Positions 6,413-7,780 of a stretch of 7,780 nt of DNA are shown piece after piece. The stretch's first letter is position 1, and the number at the start of each line of letters is the position of its first letter. Source of the DNA: Acetobacteraceae bacterium. Lineage in GTDB: Bacteria > Pseudomonadota > Alphaproteobacteria > Acetobacterales > Acetobacteraceae. Made by a program: the position numbers and the translations under genes. A model generated the notes under the pieces. It was not told where the DNA came from and searched no databases. It saw only the letters and a list, made by a program, of their open reading frames with translations. The DNA is taken from the NCBI GenBank assembly GCA_947478535.1, contig CANJXD010000264.1, positions 1 through 7,780 of the forward strand, written 5' to 3'.

Positions 6413-7201
6413 CTACGCCAGGAACCGCCGCAGGCTGTCATTGACGGTCTCCGGCGAGACCATCGTCATCATGTGCCGTTCTCCTGGCAGCACTTCCGCG
6501 CGGCCCCGGGGCGCGAGCGCGGCCATGGCGTGGGACATGGCGGGGGTGGAATTCGGGTCCAGCTCCCCGGTCAGGAACAGCGCCGGCATGGCGAGGCGCG
6601 GCAGCGCCTCCGCGTGGGCGTCATCCACGGCGGCGAACAGCCGATAGGTGCGCGCGTAGCCTTCGCGGTCGACGGCGGCCAGCAACTGACGCAACTGCGC
6701 GGCGGCGTCGGCCAGCCGGGGCGGGATGGGGTCCCCGAACCAGCGCGCGATGGTGGCGGCGGAACTCGCGGCATCACCGATCCCGGCGAGATCTGCGGCC
6801 CTCGCCTGCACCGCCGCCCGCTGCGCCGGGGACCGTCGGAACACCGCATTCATCGCGACGACGTGGCTGACCCGCGCGGGGTGGCGCAGCGCCAGGTCCA
6901 GCGCGATCATCGCCCCCATGGAATGGCCGATGACGGCCGCGCATTCGATGCCCAGCGCGTCCAGCAGCCCCAGCACGGCACCGCTGTAATCCGCCAGGGC
7001 GGGCGCTTCCGGCGGCAGGTCGCTGCCACCATGGCCGAGCATGTCCGGCGCGATCACGTCGTGCGTCGCGCGGAACGCCTCGATCTGCGGCCCCCAGACC
7101 GAGCTGTCGAGCCCGACGCCATGCAGCAGCACCAGCGCGGGGCTTGGAGTGCCCCCTGGACCAGCGCGGCGGAAGGCGATGGGGGAGGGTGCGAAGGGCA
7201 T
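6413..7201 (-). CDS. Alpha/beta-fold hydrolase
   Basis: A 262-residue cytosolic serine hydrolase with a complete catalytic apparatus: oxyanion HG (27-28) in LLHGVGLDSSVW, nucleophile S94 in GHSMG, acid D215 in TGELDPNS and base H243 in GERHMM. The helical cap lies between about 120 and 195. Size and layout fit the group that includes 3-oxoadipate enol-lactonase and RutD-type aminoacrylate hydrolase; the segment after strand 6 (VVAMNAVFRRSPAQR) vaguely recalls RutD. This is not enough to name a substrate: ester, lactone, carbamate or amide are all possible. Its start lies 5 nt after the DUF1185 stop, so the two are almost certainly one transcript and translation may be coupled; GAAGG just before the ATG is a poor, too-close ribosome site, consistent with coupling. 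Its 3' end faces the receptor gene with only 5 bp between the stop codons. Confidence 0.92.
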   Translation of the reverse strand: MPFAPSPIAFRRAGPGGTPSPALVLLHGVGLDSSVWGPQIEAFRATHDVIAPDMLGHGGSDLPPEAPALADYSGAVLGLLDALGIECAAVIGHSMGAMIALDLALRHPARVSHVVAMNAVFRRSPAQRAAVQARAADLAGIGDAASSAATIARWFGDPIPPRLADAAAQLRQLLAAVDREGYARTYRLFAAVDDAHAEALPRLAMPALFLTGELDPNSTPAMSHAMAALAPRGRAEVLPGERHMMTMVSPETVNDSLRRFLA

Positions 7202-7206
7202 CGCCT

Positions 7207-7780
7207 TCAGCCCTGCGTATCGCCGAGTTCCTTCAGGTCCTGGTAGCGGTCGCCGATGCGGTGATGCGGCCGCCCACCGATGGACGCGCCAAGGGCCACG
7301 ACGATTTCATCCGGTGCCGGCGCATCGGGAATGGTGAAGTGGACGGTCAGGTAGTGGGACCGCCGCCCGGCATCGTGCTTGTCCATCAGCGGGATGACGA
7401 TGGGCGTGCCCGGCCCGCCGCGGAAATTGGTGAAGGACAGGTAGCTGCGCGCATCCACCGTGCGGCGATAGATATTGCCGAAATGCAGGGTGTGGATCAG
7501 CGCGGAGGCGTGTTCGACCTCGCCCGAGGTGCCGACCACGGCGGCCTTGCCATAGCCCTCCACCGCCTCGCCACCGCCGGTCATGCGGAGGATTTCCTCC
7601 GTCAGCATCTGGCCGAGGATCGGCGCGATGGCGCGGATTTCGGGGTTCAGGTCCTCCACGAAGCCGCGCCCGGCCCAGGGATTCGTGAGTACGGCGGCGG
7701 CGCCGAACAGCCGCAGCGGGGTCGCCGCCGCCTTGCCGCCCTCGATGAAGGTCGTCTCGCTGTGGGTGACGATCTTGCGC
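7207..7780 (-). CDS. DUF1185 'amino acid synthesis' family protein (5' end cut by window edge)
   Basis: 190 residues are visible, from RKIVTHSETTFIEGG at the window edge to the TGA at 7207-7209. The sequence matches the AA_synth/DUF1185 family (Pfam PF06684): RLFGAAAVLTNPWAGRGF, VEDLNPEIRAIAPILGQ, GYGKAAVVGTSGEVEHASALIH, RTVDARSYLSFTNFRGGPGT, and the C-terminal GASIGGRPHHRIGDRYQDLKELG. Family members are near 190-200 residues, so only about three residues and the start codon should lie outside. The GTG at 7657-7659 inside GFVEDL is not the true start, because homologous sequence continues upstream of it. The family name reflects an old annotation; to my knowledge no reaction is firmly established. 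Members often sit with hydrolases, flavin-dependent oxidoreductases and transport genes in catabolic clusters, so a role in breakdown of an organic nitrogen compound is a reasonable guess. It is the upstream partner of the hydrolase. Confidence 0.9.
   Translation of the reverse strand, partial: RKIVTHSETTFIEGGKAAATPLRLFGAAAVLTNPWAGRGFVEDLNPEIRAIAPILGQMLTEEILRMTGGGEAVEGYGKAAVVGTSGEVEHASALIHTLHFGNIYRRTVDARSYLSFTNFRGGPGTPIVIPLMDKHDAGRRSHYLTVHFTIPDAPAPDEIVVALGASIGGRPHHRIGDRYQDLKELGDTQG

Noticed and set aside
6409..6419. GGCG-CTA-CGCC mini palindrome between the convergent receptor and hydrolase genes
   Set aside because: A 4-bp stem with a 3-nt loop is too weak to count as a terminator.
1..7780. 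tRNA, rRNA, CRISPR arrays, toxin-antitoxin or phage defence modules
   Set aside because: Reading both strands showed no direct-repeat array, no tRNA-like cloverleaf and no gene resembling such systems; every sizeable stretch is explained by the listed genes.

Overview
The window is very GC-rich DNA with strongly G/C-ending codons. The gene families (Bug-type solute receptors, FCD-type GntR regulators, a DUF1185 protein, a multidomain glycosyltransferase of the surface-polysaccharide kind) fit an alphaproteobacterium, most likely Acetobacteraceae such as Roseomonas or a relative. That placement comes from family resemblance and composition only, not from a marker gene.

Left edge (1 to about 80): the last 20 codons of a probable IS5-type transposase and a possible IS right end. 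Next is a large + strand gene (139-2850) for a 903-residue protein that joins an N-terminal beta-rich domain, a helical spacer, a GT2 glycosyltransferase and a C-terminal GT4-like glycosyltransferase. It is probably part of a surface or extracellular glycan locus extending to the left. A + strand NAD(P)-dependent aldehyde dehydrogenase of the succinate-semialdehyde dehydrogenase group (2957-4390) follows. The 223-bp gap after it holds three strong hairpins: a C/G-rich terminator-like one, a related inverted repeat, and a short perfect palindrome just past the end of the next, convergent gene.

Right half (4614-7780): a small catabolic-looking unit. A GntR/FCD regulator (minus strand) is divergent from a periplasmic Bug/TctC solute-binding receptor (plus strand). 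They share a promoter region of about 130 bp containing a TTGACA box, a run of eight G and a TGGTATGCCA imperfect palindrome of the kind FadR-type regulators bind. Converging on the receptor from the right are an alpha/beta hydrolase and a DUF1185 'amino acid synthesis' family protein, 5 bp apart and surely co-transcribed. The DUF1185 gene runs off the right edge, missing only its first few codons.

Working model (inference): the receptor captures a small carboxylated or amide-containing compound, the hydrolase and perhaps the DUF1185 protein and aldehyde dehydrogenase process it, and the GntR protein controls the receptor and itself. No TctA/TctB membrane partner is in view. I see no clear sign of a wholly new system. 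The most open questions are the DUF1185-hydrolase pair, the regulator that lacks most of its family's metal ligands, and the IS end beside the glycosyltransferase gene.
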